Source: Ailanthus altissimus | Lineage: Eukaryota > Streptophyta > Magnoliopsida > Sapindales > Simaroubaceae | Assembly (NCBI GenBank): GCA_946807835.1 | Contig: OX327696.1 | Span: forward strand, 1,314,501-1,378,500 | DNA length: 64,000 nucleotides | Direction: 5' to 3' | In this document: positions 22,985-33,953 of the stretch, piece after piece | Position numbering within the stretch: the first letter of the stretch is position 1 | Layout: each line of letters starts with the position of its first letter | Translations under genes and position numbers: made by a program | The notes under the pieces: generated by a model | What the model was told of the DNA's origin: nothing | The model's input: only the letters and a program-made list of their open reading frames with translations | Databases searched by the model: none

Positions 22985-23507
22985 TACGAGAGTATTTTCT
23001 TAAACACTTTGTGTGTATTTTTTTTTATTTTGTTTTTAGTTAATTGGGTCTTGTAGGCTGCTTAACACTTGAAGAGTGTCTAAGGCCGCGCGGGTTCGAG
23101 AAATCAGTTTATGACAAGTGGTATCAGAGCAAACCCAATTTTTCATTCGTATGTGGGCCCCTAAAATCGCCCATAAAGATTGCCACATGGGATGTGGGTC
23201 CTCTATGCCGCTAGGGGATGGACAATACGGGTCAAATAGGCCCTAAAATTCCTGTGTCTTGAACCCCAATAGAGATTGTCACATGAGTAGTGGGTCCTCT
23301 ATCCTCGGGGGGATGGGTAATACGGGTCAGGTTGGTCCTTAAGTTTGAGCCACACCATAACGAGGGCGTCATGTGATTGGGTGGGGGAGAATGTCATGTC
23401 CCACATCGAATAGAAATTATGTGAGTCTTAAGTATATAAATGTCAGTATGCAGCATTACCTAACAGGCTAGTTTTTTGGATTAATAGCAAACGTCTGACC
23501 CGTAACA
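22985..23507 (+). mobile_element. Small LTR-type element (TRIM-like), possibly chimeric
   Basis: An LTR 3' end finishing TTATGACA at 23116 is followed by AGTGGTATCAGAGC (23117-23130), a perfect initiator Met-tRNA primer site. A ~260-bp interior without coding capacity carries a near-repeated motif (CACATGGGATGTGGGTCCTC ~23183; CACATGAGTAGTGGGTCCTC ~23281). A polypurine tract GGGTGGGGGAGAA (23379-23391) precedes a new LTR start TGTCATGTCCCACATCG at 23392, ending near TAACA 23507. The parts before 23116 and after 23392 do not look alike, so one side is truncated or a different family. It splits the third copia relic. Confidence 0.6.
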
Positions 23508-23514
23508 TTAAAGA

Positions 23515-23900
23515 GCCCAGCCAAGTGAAACTTTTGAAACTTTACTTTTAACCCTCTAGCTAGAATAAAGACTTTGTCCAAACTGACGATCGTCTTATTT
23601 ATGATTGTAGAACAATAACAAAAATACTTGAATTTCTTCAGATATTCTTTAAGTGATAGCGAACATCTTTTTAAGGTTAAGAGTCTATCCATGAGAGGCA
23701 CCTCCTTCTCATTTGTTATAAGTGACAACAAACATCTTTTTAAGGTTAAGAGTCTATCCATGAGATGCACCTCTTTCTCATTTGTTATTGGTTGCAATTA
23801 ATCTTCAATGGATTTCTAGAGATGATAGGTTGCTACACAAATGACGGTACTCAAAATCTCCTCTATCATTGTTCCTAACAGCCAAGAGATTAAGAAGAGT
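23515..23900 (-). pseudogene. Third copia relic: gag fragment
   Basis: Minus frame (open to 23797) contains L-K-E-Y-L-K-K-F-K then D-K-V-F-I-L-A-R-G-L and F-H-L-A, a clear match to the copia gag motif SVSEYLxKFKxIxD...DxVxxLxxGLGxxYxxF. It also holds an in-frame tandem duplication of 23 residues. The C-terminal side is cut by the LTR element ending near 23507. Confidence 0.8.
23655..23791 (-). repeat. Tandem duplication, 69 bp x 2, inside copia gag
   Basis: CATCTTTTTAAGGTTAAGAG recurs at 23664 and 23733 (period 69 bp, 23 codons), giving two copies of a segment containing L-M-D-R-L-L-T-L-K-R-C. It keeps the reading frame. Confidence 0.9.
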
Positions 23901-24109
23901 TCATTATTATTTTTTTGTTATCTGTCAAATTCTTCGGTAGAAAATTTGATGGTCTAGTTTGGTTGAAATAACGGTGCTATTCTATGAAAGGCTTGGATAT
24001 CAAGATTTGGTTCCTTTGAGAGTGAAGAAAAAAAAGGAAAAATGAGAATTTGTGCTTAGACTCATGTGTGGATCTGATAGTCGCAAATAGATTGTGATGA
24101 TGAAGAATA

Positions 24110-25670
24110 ATTTTTTTTTTAGAAAATGATTTCATATCATATTATTAAATATCTTCAAAATATTACGTCAAACATCTTTAATAAACATAACACATTTGAT
24201 AAACAAATCAAAGGAGTAACAGGTAAAATAAATATTTATTGAGATCATCTGAATCAAAACTCTTGCAAAAAAAATAGTAACAACCATACCCAAACCAATA
24301 AAAACAAATACAGACCCTTTCAAAGGAATGGTATGCAAATCTTTCTAAAAAAAATAAATAACAGACCTATATATATACACGAAAGAAATACAAATTTCTT
24401 AAATAAAAGAGAAATTATTATTACATAAAATTAAAACAAACACCCCCCGTGGGATACTAACATCGGCCACCATGAAAACAACCTCAACGCCAATAACAAC
24501 AAAAAACCACCAAATTCATAACTCATGTAACACAATATAAGAACAATGATGAAATCAGAGTCATTAGACCAGCAAAGCACTAGAACTAATTTGTAATGGT
24601 GTTCTGTAATTTTTTAATGGTCAGGCAGTAGCAGTGAGTCGGAGCCAAAAGAAAAGAGGCAAAGCAAAAGAACAAAGCTTGTTGATGCACGCTATTAAAC
24701 TGTTGAAATTTAAAATGTATAATTGTCGTAACTTTACCAAAAGCAAGCACCGCATCAAGTACCGAAGAAACAGAAACGTCTAAGCAAGTTGTTGCAGAGG
24801 AACGCCAATAATGGTCGGCAGCCCATGAGCCAACAGAGAAGAAGATATGCAATGGCGTTCGGCGAAAATGGTAATGAACCCGCCATTGAACTGACTCAGA
24901 AATTAAAGTTGGACTGATTGTAAGGGGTAGAGCAGTGGAGTTGACAAGGTTCGGCAAGTAGTTCCGATGGCCGGTCGAATTTGAACAGGAGACAGCTCCA
25001 AATGGATCAAATCAAAGGCCAACAGAGAAGAAGATATGCAATGGCGTTCGGCGAAAAGGGTAATGAACTCGCCATTAAACTGACTCAGAAATTAAAGTTG
25101 GACTGATTGTAAGGGGTAGAGCAGTGGAGTTGACAAGGTTCGGCAAGTAGTTTCGATGGCCGGTCGAATTTGAACAGGAGACAGCTCCAAGTAGATCAAA
25201 TCAAAGGCCAACCGACACCAATTTGTCTGCAAAGCTAGTGGTAACGGCAAAGGCTGGGTCATTGAGTATGTTGCTCGGTTAAATCAACGAGGCACACTGG
25301 AATCATGGAAAATGTGGCGGTCGAAGCAATATGACTAAGTCGATGGAGCTCTAACGAGGGCCGACATAGACTCCAGTAGGCATGATCAGTGGGCCAGCAG
25401 CAAGTTGGCCGACTGGAAACACAAGTGAACAGAGAGCAAAAGATGAAACAAACATGAGAAGAAGAAAAAACTGAAAAAGAGAGAGTAAACCCCAGGCAAG
25501 GGAGCTAAGCTACTATTAAGCCAAGGGAGTAAAACAATGAGAAAGGGAAAAAGATGGGAGAGGGGGACCACCAAAGAGGAGCTCATTGGCCTCTTCTTCA
25601 GCGAAGAAAACTTAAAGGCTAGGATTTCTGTAGTATTAGGCTCGAGGCGATTGAGAGAGAATACGCTTAC
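24110..25670 (-). mobile_element. 1.56-kb polyadenylated retroposon
   Basis: Flanked by GATGAAGAATA at 24099-24109 and 25671-25681 (11-bp target duplication), with the poly-A tail as T's at 24111-24120. The 3' ~250 bp match the tail of the 398-bp retroposon at 18630-19027. The 5' end on the minus strand reads GTAAGCGTATTCTCTCTC. Open frames (24586-24957 and 25386-25718) match no family I know, and no endonuclease or RT is visible. It could be a non-autonomous LINE derivative or a retroposed transcript. It contains a 189-bp tandem duplication. Confidence 0.78.
24831..25208. repeat. Tandem duplication, 189 bp x 2
   Basis: CAACAGAGAAGAAGATATGC begins at 24831 and again at 25020; the copies are nearly identical to about 25205. 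Period 189 bp equals 63 codons. Located within the 1.56-kb retroposon. Confidence 0.92.
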
Positions 25671-25702
25671 GATGAAGAATACTTGAACATTATTGATTTT
25701 TT

Positions 25703-26411
25703 CCAACCCGAACCACATCTCTTAACAAATTCATCCATGTCCTCAATCTCAGTCCCCATGATAGAAATCTAAATACTTCCCACCAAGTATGATAACCCGA
25801 TCAAAGTCTCAGGACTTCTTGATACAGGAGCTGCTGCCTCCATTCTGAACCCAGCTATTTTACTAAGCCAGTATTGAAAACCATATCAATAGACCTTTAG
25901 AGTAGCTAATGATGATTTGTTTACTGTTAATCTCATTAGTAAAACAATTTATCTCAAGTTCTTTCCTGTACTAATGATAAAATACAAGCTTTTAAGATCT
26001 GATTTACTCGGTAAAGATATTGTTATTGGGTTTGATCTTATCCAAAAACTATTATAAAAAGAAGTCCAGCCTAAGCCCAATGGATTACTGTTCAAAGCCC
26101 ATTTTCTTCCTTGGACCACCATTTCAAATTATGTCACCCTTGACAACATAACAACCACCTTTGACAAAATTAAAACCTAATCAGCCGCCAATAGCCATTC
26201 AGAGTTTATTCTCAAATGTCCGAATCCTCTGTGGAAAAACCAGACCTTTTTCATCAGGCTCCCATTCAAGAAAAACGAAGCCATCAACCCAACAAAAGCA
26301 AGTCATCCGGGCATGTCACTAGAACATCTCCAACTTGCCAAAGATGAACTAACTCAGCTCTAGAATGAAGGATTAATCAAGCCAACAAGCTCTTAATGGG
26401 CCTGTCAAGCT
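25703..26411 (+). pseudogene. Endogenous caulimovirid fragment C: protease to RT N-terminus
   Basis: Plus-strand relic of an endogenous pararetrovirus. It starts in the spacer after the zinc knuckle, contains the aspartic protease active site L-L-D-T-G-A-A-A (about 25816-25840) and continues to the start of reverse transcriptase (Q-L-A-K-D-E-L-T-Q-L, ~26333), where it breaks. At 26411/26412 it joins, in opposite orientation, the end of ORF2 of copy B, so the junction is a rearrangement and not an ordinary viral boundary. Contains stops. Confidence 0.85.
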
Positions 26412-26937
26412 TTGGGAAGGTAAAATAGTCTTTAACAGTGGGGTAATAATGTATCTCATGGTCTGAGACTATTATTCTCTTTCGTTGGAGAAGAAGGACT
26501 GTGTATAGGTGCCTTGGTTTAACTACACTGTTGAGATGTTTATACAGCAGATGTTGTAGTTTGTTTATCCACCAGGATTTTGGGTAAAACACTGGTGAAA
26601 AATGCAAACCGGGTCATCTTCTTCATGTTGCTGTATCCATTCAAGGGTTATTTGTAATGAAAAATCCATAGCAACAGTGTATAAATCCAGTAAATACCAA
26701 AGCAGATGCAGGACGGTTTTGGACCATTTTTGAAAGGCGGTGAAGATGGAAAAATGAAAATCCAAATTGAAAAAAGGACTTCCAATTACAGAGTATCCAT
26801 GTTCTTGGACGGTTGTAAGGCATAACTATATATTAACTCTTTGGCTACAGAGTGAAGGGTTCTGGTTCGGATAAGTTCTGGTAGTTCAGGTGGGATGAAG
26901 GGTACAGAAGGATTGATTGTGAAGTTACTCATCATTA
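26412..26937 (-). pseudogene. Caulimovirid copy B: ORF2 relic
   Basis: Minus-strand counterpart of the intact ORF2 at 35873-36742. The start ATG region is recognisable near 26935-26922, but the frame is broken (surviving open pieces about 26823-26565 and 26607-26412) and the C-terminal third is missing at the junction with fragment C. Florendoviruses carry a second ORF of unknown function in this downstream position; I infer homology from position and cannot assign a function. Confidence 0.75.
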
Positions 26938-26940
26938 AGA

Positions 26941-27195
26941 TGGTGAGCTATTTTTTCTTTGTTATTGGTGGAGTGGTTGTGGGGCTCAGGCTTTTTATTG
27001 GATTTCGTGAAAGAAAGTCAGTTATGGTATTGTCTTTTCCTTTCACGTGGATGACGTCAGTTACTCATTATGAAGATGGTGAGCTATTTTTTCTTTGTTG
27101 TTGGTGGAGTGGTTGTGGGGCTCAAGCTTTATATAGAATTTCGTGAAAGAAAGTCAGCTATGGTGTTGTCTTTTCCTTTCACGTGGATGACGTCA
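26941..27195 (-). repeat. Tandem duplication, 135-bp period, at RNase H/ORF2 boundary
   Basis: ATGGTGAGCTATTTTTTCTT begins at 26941 and again at 27076, and the copies stay similar through the GTGGATGACGTCA end. The duplication includes the end of the RNase H frame and the start region of ORF2. Copy A (35700-35880) has only one. Confidence 0.9.
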
Positions 27196-28500
27196 AAAGA
27201 ATAGTTGGAAAACCATCTCTGCCATCTTAGTAATTGTGCTAGGGGAATCTTTTTCTGTTTAAAATTAAGCATGTTAGGAAAAACAGACATGTCAATTTCA
27301 ATCAGGAAATGATGACCAATTAAATGGAACTCGAATCTCTCAATGCCACGCTTTATAGCTAATATTGTTTTGTACGTGCTGTGGTAGTGGATTTCTGAGT
27401 CAGTAAAGCTGTCACTTTTGTATCCACGTATCTTTCCTTTTTCATTGAGTTCTTCAAGGAGAATTGCACTCCAGTATAGATCACTTGCGTCTATTTTCAA
27501 AATTCTTTTCCCCGATAAGGGAATCTGGAATAGTGGCAAAGTCTCTGCTATCTCTTTTAATCTTTTGACTGAAGTGGTTTGCTCATGGAACCAAGGTGGG
27601 TGATTTTTTTTGAGCATTTGGAAGAGCAGTTTTGCCAACTGGGCTAAGTTCTGGATAAAGTCGGACATATAGTTGACAATTCCCAAGAATTATTGAAGTT
27701 GTGTGTTGGATAAGTTTTCTTCTGAAAATATAGTGAGCTGGCCGATAATATGGGGCTGGAGTGTGAATTGTCCATTGTTGATTCTCATTCCAAGAAAGTC
27801 AATCTGGTTGTGGCCCACTTGACATTTTGTTGGAGAAATCATAATGCCATATTTGTGCAAGAGGGACCCAAAATGCAAAAGCAACTGATGATGGTTATTT
27901 GCATTATTAGAAAACAATAAAATGTCATCAATATAGATGAGTGCTATTTTCGAAATTGGCTCAAATATTTTCATCATTGCTTTTAGAATAGTGAAATGGC
28001 TGGCTTAAGTCCAAATGGGAGAACTGTCCACTGGAAATGATGTTGGGGTGTACAAAATGCTGTTTTGTGGCGATCTTCTGGATCAATTCCAAGCTGCCAG
28101 AATTCCGATTTCAGATCAAACTTTGAAAATAGTTTTGCTGTGGATATTCTGGAAAAGAGTTGTTGTCAATTGGGTAGTGGGAACTTGTCATCCTGCAAAA
28201 AATTATAAAGAGGTTGATAATTAATTACAAGATGCAATTTGCCCCTGACTTGTTCACTTCTTTTGTTGACATAAAAAGCTTGACAGGCCCATTGAGAGCT
28301 TGTTGGCTCGATTAATTCTTCATTCAAGATTTTAGTTAGTTCATCTTTGGCAAGTTGGAGATGTTCTGGTGACATGCCTGGATAACTTGCTTTTGTTGGG
28401 TTGATGGCTTTGTTTTTCTTAAATAGGAGCCTGATGAAAAATGTCTGGTTTTTTCACAGAGGATTCGAACATTTGAGAATAAACTCTAAATGGCTATTGG
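27129..28500 (-). pseudogene. Caulimovirid copy B: reverse transcriptase and RNase H
   Basis: Minus-strand order: RT N-terminus (28375-28166) with L-I-E-P-T-S-S-Q-W-A-C-Q-A-F-Y-V; RT palm with Y-I-D-D-I-L-L-F-S near 27930 (27977-27690); RNase H (27686-27129) starting at I-L-K-I-D-A-S-D and running through D-S-E-I-H-Y to V-K-G-K-D-N-T-I-A-D-F-L-S-R. These are standard caulimovirid RT-RH signatures. The catalytic Y-I-D-D and the RNase H first Asp are retained, but stops and frameshifts separate the parts (28160-27980, 27690). Typical role: reverse transcription of pregenomic RNA; here not translatable as one protein. Confidence 0.9.
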
Positions 28501-28618
28501 CGGCTGATTGGGCTTTAATTTGGTTAAAGGTGGTTGTTATGTTGTTAAGGGTGAAATAATTTGGAATGGTGGTCCAAGGAAGGAAATGGGCTTTGAACAG
28601 TAATCTATTGGGCTTGGG

Positions 28619-29227
28619 CTAGACTCTTTTTTGTAATAGTTTTTGGATAAGATCAAACCCAATAACAATATCTTTACCGAGTAAATCAGATCCTAAAAGC
28701 TTGTGTTTTATCATTAGTCTAGGAAAGAACTTGAGATAAATTGTCTTACTGATGAGATTAACAGTAAACAATTCATCATTAGCTACTCTGAAGGTCTGTT
28801 GGTATGGTTTCCAATACTGGTTTGTTAAAATGGTTAGGTTCAGAATGAAGGCAGCAGCTCCTGTATCAAGAAGTCCTGAGACTTTGATCGGGTTATCATA
28901 CTTGGTGAGAAGTATTTGGATTTCTATCATCGGGACTGAGATTGAGGACATGGATGGATTTGTTAAGAAATGTGGTTCGGGTTGGATTTTTAGGGAATCT
29001 GTGATAGAGTCTGTTTCTGAGTTTGAGGATGAGAGGAGCAAGATTGTATCATTATTTGGTTCTGACTGTTCTGAGTAGATTGATTCGATATCAACCTGTT
29101 CTGGATTACATTGGGAAACAGTAGTGATGGCAACAAAGACTTTTTTCTTTTTGACTTTTTGTGGGCACTGTTTGGCAAAGTGACCTTTTTGTTTGCAGAT
29201 GAAACATTTGTTGGACTTTTTGGACAA
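28619..29227 (-). pseudogene. Caulimovirid copy B: zinc knuckle and aspartic protease
   Basis: A 202-codon open piece. It opens with the coat-protein zinc knuckle C-F-I-C-K-Q-K-G-H-F-A-K-Q-C (C-x2-C-x4-H-x4-C; residues ~8-21), then a Ser/Asp-rich spacer and a retroviral-type protease with L-L-D-T-G-A-A-A near residue 118. The order zinc knuckle, protease, RT matches the single large polyprotein of florendoviruses and petuviruses. The frame stops at 28619, before RT. Confidence 0.92.
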
Positions 29228-29348
29228 GGCTAACCGTCATTTGAAAAAAAATTTCTTCCTTAGCTTGTATAGGGATTGGTAGTTGAGTTTCCTGTAGTGT
29301 TGTTTCTTTTTCACACTACAACTACAGCTTCTAATTTTGGACATTTGA

Positions 29349-29980
29349 TCAGCAAGTCTGGTCTCTCACATGCTCTTTGAATCTTTCTCCTGTATGATCA
29401 AAATCTTTGAAAAATTTATGATGTGCATACAATTTATCAAGTACAAGCATGATGAATTGTTGGATGATGCCAATTGAGGTATTTGCAAAAGTTTTTCCTT
29501 TAGCTTTAATGATTCTGATTGCTTCTTGTCCCAAGAGTTATGGAATAGAATTCAAATATGCTTGTTTCAAATTAGGATCGTCTATTCCAAGCATATAGTA
29601 TCTAGATACAGCCTTTTTGAAATGAAGTTCAAGATTTTTTCGCTTAAATAAGCAGCATTTTAGCTTGAAAAATTCTTCTTTGGCTTTATCCACTAAGTAT
29701 GCTTTTTCACCTACAAATTCTGCAAAGATAAGGTTGATAAAGTGTTCAATCATGGGTGCTTGTTGTAGTATTATTTGGTGATAGTCTCCGAGATGTAGAT
29801 GCCAATACTTGAGGATTCCCTGGAATCTTGCAATTGCTTTGTGTATGACATTAGCAATGGTTTTATGTGGCTTTTGGGTTTCAGTTATACACCACGTTTG
29901 AAATTCAAAAATTCGTTAAACCCATTTGATAGGGGGAACGTCATCAAAAGTGAACCAATGTTTCTTTTAAAATGAGTTTT
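29349..29980 (-). pseudogene. Caulimovirid copy B: coat protein core
   Basis: Minus-strand pieces (29753-29538 and 29534-29349) include Y-Y-M-L-G-I-D-D-P-N-L-K-Q-A-Y and S-I-P, matching the conserved caulimovirid capsid motif (YxLGIxDxxLxxxYxxSIP). It lies just upstream of the zinc knuckle, as in known viruses. A stop near 29535 splits it. A 216-nt stretch is identical to copy A (33954-34169). Confidence 0.88.
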
Positions 29981-31655
29981 CTGCAGGTTTTGTTGGCTAG
30001 ATTCGGGAAATAGAGTATATTTCATCCATAGAAGATGAACCATATTCTTCTATTTGAGGGTGTGACGGTTGTGGGTCTGCAAGGGTATTCATGAATTGAG
30101 GCTAGGTAATTGACTCTGAGTCAGAATAAGAGTTTGGTGTAGATTCGGTTGTGGTTGGCTGACTAAGAATAGAGATAGTCGGTAACTTTTGGTCTAGGGA
30201 CATAAATTGGGCTTTGGAGGCTGGTAGAAATATTTGTGGCATTGGTGGGGCCATGGATGGCATAAAGACTTTTGGAAGTCTTGTCTGTTGTGAAAGAAGA
30301 GATTGGGTTTGTTGACTCTGTACTGGATTTAGGAACTGGTTCTTCACGACTTGTACTGGCATCTCTTCGAGTGTGCTCTTTTGTCTTTTTCTTTGGGATA
30401 AGCTTGGAGCTGTCACCAAAAATAGAGAAAGAATTAGTACCAAAAGCTTGTGACATCTTTGGAAGAGTATCTGTGGGCTTCCATGGCTGAACAAACTCTT
30501 TCTCAAGACTTTGTCGCTGTATTTTGAGATGATTTATCCTTTATTCTTATTCTGCAAAAGGAAAACCTTGTTTGATGAGCTCATAAATATAGTCATTGAG
30601 AGTGCTGATTTCAAGCCGAAGTTTTTCAAGGATAGTTGTGTGAGTGCTAAAGCCTGTATCAACTTTGGCTTCACTCCGTTGCTGAGATTCTTCAATTCTC
30701 TTTAGGGTCTGGTTTTGTGCAACAGTATTTTTTGATTGCCAGTTTAATACTGCTTCAGCTGGGTTGATCTGCTCGTAAGAGCCACCTGGTTTTCGGATGT
30801 TTGTCTATTTTACTTTCCACTGTTGGAAAGTATTTTCTTCTGGTTTGGTTTGAGGAGTTAATGGGGGAAAGTCTGTTGAGGTAAACATATAGGCCGGAAT
30901 TTGTGCTAGAGGTGGTGTAGGTTTATTTTTGGGGAATGGTTTTGGCTTGTGACAGGGTTGGAAAAACTTTGGTGTCGGTTTTGGTTTTAGTGCTGAGTAA
31001 GTGACGTAATAGTCAAACTTACTAGAGGGTTCGTCAAGAACATCAGGGTCACCATCATCATATCTTTTTTTTAAGATTTGTTGAAAGGTTTTCTTTTTTT
31101 TGACTTTTTCTTTTTCTTTTTTCAAAGTTTTCATCATCAAAAAAAGGGTCTGACTGACATGAAGGACATTGACAGTCAAGGTCCCAATAACAATGACCAT
31201 CGAGATCTCTAAAAGGAAAGATGGGATTTCCTTCAGAGTTGAAAGCGACTGCTAGCAAATCTCCTGGTTTGGTTTTTAGTTTACTTGGCTGGACCATGAA
31301 CTATGTAGGAAAAGGACTTTGTGGTGCAAATGGACTGGGCTTTTCAAAACTTATTTCAGTTTGGCCATCTCTTCTTTGGAAGAAGTTATGTCTGGTTGAT
31401 TGTAGGGATTTTAGTGTTTGGCTTTGTTTGTGGTTTTGTTCGTACTTAGTGATCCAAGTGTCTGGCAAGAGGTTGACAAGTTCTTCATTTAACAACTGTC
31501 TAGGGACATATGTACAGGATGGAACTTTAGTGGAGTCAACAGAGATGAGTAGGGCATCCTGGTTTGAATGAGGAGTTCCAAAGTCTAGAGCATGGTTTTA
31601 GACTCAGCACACCATTTGATAGTGTAGAGTAGCCATGTAAGTTTCTATTGCTGAT
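29981..31655 (-). pseudogene. Caulimovirid copy B: region between movement protein and coat protein
   Basis: Minus-strand open pieces (31571-30805, 30780-30510, 30506-30102) cover a Cys motif, H-C-Y-W-D-L-D-C-Q-C-P-S-C (about 31210-31165), a Pro-rich stretch, a helical segment with regularly spaced leucines near 30700-30590, and a Ser/Pro-rich linker before the coat protein. In florendoviruses the movement protein lies upstream; the part near 31655-31300 may be its C-terminus, but I see no diagnostic movement-protein motif. The copy ends near 31655 at a head-to-head junction with plus-strand viral sequence. Confidence 0.7.
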
Positions 31656-32371
31656 CAAATGTCCAAAACTAGAAAACTCAAGTACCAGTCCCCATATAAG
31701 CTAAGGAAGCAACGTTTTTTCAAATGACGGTCAACTTTGTCCAAAAAGTCCAACAAATGTTTCATCTGCAAACAAAAAGATCACTTTGCCAAACAGTGCC
31801 CACAAAACGCCAAAAAGAAAAAAGTCTTTTCTGCCATCACTACTGTTTCCCAATGTAATCCAGAACAGGTTGATCTTGAATCAATCTATTCAGAACAGTC
31901 AAAACCAGATAGTGATACAATCTTGGTCCTCTCATCCTCAGACTCAAAAACAGACTCCATCACAGATTCCCTAAAAATCCAACCTGAACTACACCTCTTA
32001 ACCAATCCATCCATGTCCTCAATCTCAGTCCCTATGATAGAAATCCAAATACTTCCCACCAAGTATGATATCCCGATCAAAGTCTCAAGACTTCTTGATA
32101 CAGGAGCTGCTGCCTCCATTCTGAACCCAGTCATTTTACCAAGCCAATATTGAAAACCATATCAACAGACCTTCAGAGCAGCTAATGATGAATTATTTAC
32201 TGTTAATCTCATTACTAAGACAATTTATCTCAAGTTCTTTCCTGAACTAATGATAAAACACAAGCTTTTAGGATCTGATTTACTCGGTAAAGATATTGTT
32301 ATTAGGTTTGATCTTATCAAAAAACTGTTACAAAAGAGAGTCCAGCCCAAGCCCAATGGATTACTGTCTAT
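31656..32371 (+). pseudogene. Caulimovirid fragment A1: zinc knuckle-protease module
   Basis: Plus-strand relic starting near the coat-protein C-terminus (TGCTGATCAAATGTCC, as at 34350) with zinc knuckle C-F-I-C-K-Q-K-D-H-F-A-K-Q-C and protease L-L-D-T-G-A-A-A (frame 31737-32153). At about 32371, after the protease (...CCCAATGGATTACTGT), it jumps to sequence that belongs upstream of the coat protein. This is a head-to-tail recombination joint between two viral copies. Confidence 0.85.
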
Positions 32372-33950
32372 CTGCACCACCAAGTCCTTTTCCCACATAG
32401 TTCATGGTCCAGCCAAGTAAACTAAAAAACAAACCAGGAGATTTGCCAGCAGTCGCTTTCAACTCTGAAGGAAATCTCATCTTTCCTTTTAGAGATCCCG
32501 ATGGTCATTGTTATTGGGACCTTGACTGTCAGTGTCCTTCGTGTCAGTTAGACCATTTTTCTAATGATGAAAACTTTGAAAAAAGGAAAAGAAAAAGTCA
32601 AAAGAAGGAAACCTTTCAATAAATCTTAAAAGAAAGATATGATGATGGTGACCCTGATGTTCTTGGCGAACCCTCTAGTAAGTTTAACTATTACGTCACT
32701 TACTCAGCACTAAAACCAAAACCGACACCAAAGTTTTTCCAACCCTGTCACAAGCCAAAACCATTCCCCAAAAATAAACCTACACCACCTCTAGCACAAA
32801 TTTCGGCCTATATGTTTACCTCAACAGACTTTCCCCCATTAACTCCTCAAACCAAACCAGAAGAAAATACTTTCCAACAGTGGAAAGTAAAATAGCCAAA
32901 CATCCGAAAACCAGGTGGCTTTTACGAGCAGATCAACCCAGCTGAAGCAGTATTAAACTGGCAATCAAAAAATATTGTTGCACAAAACCAGACCCTAAAG
33001 AGAATTAAAGAATCTCAGCAACGGATTGAAGCCAAAGTTGACACAGGCTTTAGCACTCACACAACCATCCTTGAAAAACTTCGGCTTGAAATCAACACTC
33101 TCAGTAAGCATATTTATGAGCTTATCAGATAAGGTCTTCCTTTTGCAGAATAAGAAAAAGGGATAAATCATCTCAAGATACAGTTATAAAGTCTTGAGAA
33201 TGAGTTTATTCAACCATGGAAGCCCACAGACACTCTTCCAAAGATATCACAATCTTTTGGTACTAGTTCTTTCTCCATTTTTGGTGACAACTCCAAGTTT
33301 ATCCCAAAGAAATAGACAAAAGAGCATACTCGAAGACATGCCAGTACAAGTCATGAAGAACTAGTTCCTAAATCCAGTACAAAGTCAACAAACCCAATCT
33401 CTTCCTTCACAACAGATCCGATAATTCTAGACAAGACTTCCAAAAGTCTTTATGCCATCCATGGCCCCACCAATGCCACAAATATTTCTACCAGCCTCCA
33501 AAGCCCAATTCATGACCCTAAACCAAAAGTCACCGACTATCTCTGTTCTTAGTCAGCCAACCACAACCGAATCTACTCCAAACTCTTCTTCTGACTCAAA
33601 GTCAATTACCCAACCTTAATTCATGAATACCCTTAAGGACTCATAACCGTCAACAGAAGAATATGGTTCATCTTCTATGGATGAAACATACTCTATTCCC
33701 GGAAACCCAGCCAACAAAACCTGCAAAAAACTCATCTGAAAAGAAATACTGATTCACTTTTGATGACGTTCCCCCTATCAAATGGGTTTAACGAATTTTT
33801 GAATTTCAAGCGTGGTGTATAACTGAGACCGAAAAGCCACATGAAACCATTGCTAATGTCATACACAAAGCAATTGCAAGATTCCAGAGAATCCTCAAGT
33901 ATTGGCATCTACATCTCGGAGACTATCACCAAATAATACTACAACAAGCA
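32372..33950 (+). pseudogene. Caulimovirid copy A: Cys motif and linker region
   Basis: Plus-strand counterpart of 31300-29980. It includes H-C-Y-W-D-L-D-C-Q-C-P-S-C (near 32505-32545), the Pro-rich piece, the leucine-spaced helix near 32990-33120 and the Ser/Pro linker (to ~33620). Open only in short pieces. Confidence 0.72.
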
Positions 33951-33953
33951 CCC

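Noticed and set aside
24586..25718. Open frames of 110-123 codons inside the 1.56-kb retroposon
   Set aside because: No family match, and one overlaps the retroposon end. Reported as part of the element, not as genes.
28752..31571. Plus-strand open frames across copy B of the viral array
   Set aside because: They are antisense to conserved minus-strand viral domains.
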